Shown here one piece after another: positions 62,757 through 64,000 of a stretch of DNA of 64,000 bases (the first letter of the stretch is position 1; each line of letters opens with the position of its first letter). Position numbers and translations under genes: made by a program. Origin of the DNA: Verrucomicrobiota bacterium (lineage in GTDB: Bacteria; Verrucomicrobiota; Verrucomicrobiia; Limisphaerales; JACRJZ01); NCBI GenBank assembly GCA_016219875.1, contig JACRJZ010000057.1, forward strand, positions 43,939 through 107,938, in the 5' to 3' direction. The notes beneath the pieces were generated by a model. That model saw nothing but the letters and a program-made list of their open reading frames with translations, made no database searches and had not been told where the DNA came from.

Positions 62757-62803
62757 GGGGCGATGAAGTTGTCGCCTCGGCTTTCGGGCGTCGGTGTTTG
62801 AAT

Positions 62804-63022
62804 TCAAGGCGCCGCCACGGCCCGGTAGAAGCGGCGCAGTTCATTCGTGGACGTCGGATCGGAAACCTGGGCCTGCCCGAACAGGTTGATCACCGTCAGC
62901 CGTTCACTCCAAAAGAGGAGATCAGCGGACGATTCCACGCGATACTGATCACCGAGTCGCCCGTCCAGCAGGAGTTGGAACGGCTCTCCCGGCGCACGGC
63001 CCAACGCTCCCGCCACCCGCAA
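62804..63022 (-). pseudogene. C-terminal remnant of an exported protein
   Basis: About 70 residues (GEPFQLLLDGRLGDQYRVES ... TSTNELRRFYRAVAAP) match the common C-terminal domain of verrucomicrobial exported proteins (FYRAV ending). The frame has no ATG, and upstream, through AANRRPRLR, a stop codon lies near 63076. It is therefore the tail of a degraded gene. Confidence 0.5.
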
Positions 63023-63091
63023 TCGGGGACGCCGGTTTGCAGCCTGCCTTCGAAGATTACTTCGACCGACTTGTCGCGGCTATCTGCCCTT

Positions 63092-63799
63092 CTAGCGGAC
63101 GCGCCACGCGGCCAGCAGCAAACTGCCCAGCCCCAGCAGCGCCAGCGCGCTCGGTTCCAGGATGTTGATCATCAAGACCACCCGTGGGTCCGCACTGCTG
63201 CTGCCGGGAGCCCACAGGATTTGCGGCACAGGACTCAAGGAGTCTGCGGTGGGTGTCGCCGTCGCGATGGGTGCTGCGTAGTACCCCACGCTTTGGGTGC
63301 GATAGACATTCAGTAATCCCGCACTGGCTGCCTCCCAGCTTTCATAGGGCGCACTCCAGACGCGGAGTTGGAAGTAGGTTGACTGCCCGGCCCGGCCGAT
63401 CAGCCGCCTGTTTCCGCCAAACGTGGTGCTGGCAACGAAGCCGTCTTCGGACGTGGTGAACACCGCGAGGCCGGTGTCGTTGGTTCCACCGCCCGTGACG
63501 AGATGTCCGTCTCCGGCTTCCAGCGAGTGCGCGTCTGACGCCCAATACAGACCGGCATAGAACTGTGCTCCCGCGCACCACTCGAGATCGCCCGTCACCA
63601 TGCTGATGAAGCCGCAGCGCACGTAGGCATCGGTAGCGACGGTGTTCAGGCACACCCAGCCTTGGCCGAACGCCGTCCCGTGCATCAGGGCCAGCATCGC
63701 GAGGAGGGCTGCCTTCTTCAGGGGGCTGCAGGGATCCCAGACTCCGATGCGAGCCAAGGCTAAAGCCCAACGGGTCCGAACCGAAAGAGTGTGGTTCAT
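63092..63799 (-). CDS. PEP-CTERM-type exported protein
   Basis: The ATG at 63799 (MNHTLSVRTRWALALARIGVW) follows the SD AGGAGGAAAGG; the protein has 235 aa. The N-terminal region includes a hydrophobic signal (KKAALLAMLALMHGTAFGQG). The C-terminus ILEPSALALLGLGSLLLAAWRVR is a PEP-CTERM-like sorting signal (EPS instead of PEP) recognised by an exosortase. The body is beta-rich without known domains. It begins 4 bp after the upstream PEP-CTERM gene's stop, so the two are translated together. Confidence 0.8.
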   Translation of the reverse strand: MNHTLSVRTRWALALARIGVWDPCSPLKKAALLAMLALMHGTAFGQGWVCLNTVATDAYVRCGFISMVTGDLEWCAGAQFYAGLYWASDAHSLEAGDGHLVTGGGTNDTGLAVFTTSEDGFVASTTFGGNRRLIGRAGQSTYFQLRVWSAPYESWEAASAGLLNVYRTQSVGYYAAPIATATPTADSLSPVPQILWAPGSSSADPRVVLMINILEPSALALLGLGSLLLAAWRVR

Positions 63800-63803
63800 C
63801 GCT

Positions 63804-64000
63804 TTATCCTTTCCTCCTGCAACCACGCCAGCCGGCCAACGCCAATGCGCCGCCCAGCTCCAGCAGCGCAAGCGTGGCCGGTTCAGGAACTGGCTCTGGC
63901 GAAAACGCGATGTTGTCCAGATAGGTCACAATGCCTCCAGATTCCCGGTAAGGCTGAGAGGTGATCTGCAGTTTGGCCGTCTGGCCCGCGAAGGCCGACA
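63804..64000 (-). CDS. PEP-CTERM protein, C-terminal part (runs off the window)
   Basis: The last 65 codons are visible: GQTAKLQITSQPY, then VTYLDNIAFSPEP, then the sorting signal VPEPATLALLELGGALALAG and WRGCRRKG before TAA at 63804. This is a textbook PEP-CTERM signal (PEP, hydrophobic helix, basic end). The start lies beyond base 64000. The body resembles exported proteins that end in a beta-sandwich with 'YLDNIAFS'. Confidence 0.9.
   Translation of the reverse strand, partial: SAFAGQTAKLQITSQPYRESGGIVTYLDNIAFSPEPVPEPATLALLELGGALALAGWRGCRRKG

Noticed and set aside
63841..63900. Suspected frameshift in the PEP-CTERM signal of the last gene
   Set aside because: Re-reading the complement gave PEPATLALLELGG in frame; the signal is intact.

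Overview
The window looks like chromosomal DNA of an uncultivated or little-studied Verrucomicrobiota bacterium of the Pedosphaera/Limisphaerales type. It is GC-rich, with dense secreted carbohydrate-active enzymes, Tat-exported oxidoreductase and isomerase-like proteins, a Cys-type sulfatase, DUF1080 proteins and PEP-CTERM proteins. It also carries the 51-aa 'small basic protein' known from Chlamydiae and Verrucomicrobia (52665-52820). Taxonomy is inferred from gene content, not from a marker tree.

Layout. 1-13 kb: the end of a GH2 glycosidase, a very large PQQ-propeller protein with an internal methyltransferase, two esterase-type alpha/beta hydrolases, an SGNH-like/TPR membrane protein and a small two-CW protein. 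12.8-18.7 kb: housekeeping thiD, purF and the B12-dependent ribonucleotide reductase nrdJ, which has a tandem NrdR-type operator. 19-28 kb: polysaccharide and sugar genes (GH28-like, GH97, DUF1080, a TIM-barrel/FGE-like fusion, nitroreductase, a Tat TIM-barrel protein) and a BRO-N protein. 29-33 kb: an ABC-2 permease, a Gfo/Idh/MocA oxidoreductase and rnhA. 33.3-37.9 kb: a defence-type island with two different N6-adenine methylases around one half-length specificity subunit, preceded by a decayed XRE module. 38-44 kb: an MtaA-like/UroD protein, a sulfatase and a hydrazine-synthase-alpha-like cytochrome. 43.9-47.4 kb: an XRE-ImmA/MazF toxin-antitoxin pair with a palindromic operator, and a RAYT transposon with 27-bp terminal inverted repeats that truncates another antitoxin gene. 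47.4-54 kb: a DUF2157-like/DUF4824-like pair, a probable operon (small basic protein, rRNA pseudouridine synthase, SH3b protein, folD and a small unknown) and a LOG-family protein. 54-64 kb: an Ig/LamG surface protein, rplU-rpmA with a clear terminator, ilvB with a leader peptide and attenuator, a ParE/RelE-type toxin-antitoxin pair, a Tat sugar isomerase-like protein, a methyltransferase and two tandem PEP-CTERM proteins.

The strongest cross-cutting signal is a set of short hairpin repeats headed by GTAG (single, paired as REPINs, or clustered in 190-bp cassettes), together with a REP-associated tyrosine transposase in the same window. Copies sit between genes, supply a stop codon, and in at least three cases lie in frame inside coding sequences. 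The most interesting regulatory signal is a classical branched-chain attenuator upstream of ilvB: a Leu/Val/Ile-rich leader peptide, mutually exclusive hairpins and a terminator. No tRNA, rRNA or CRISPR array was recognised.
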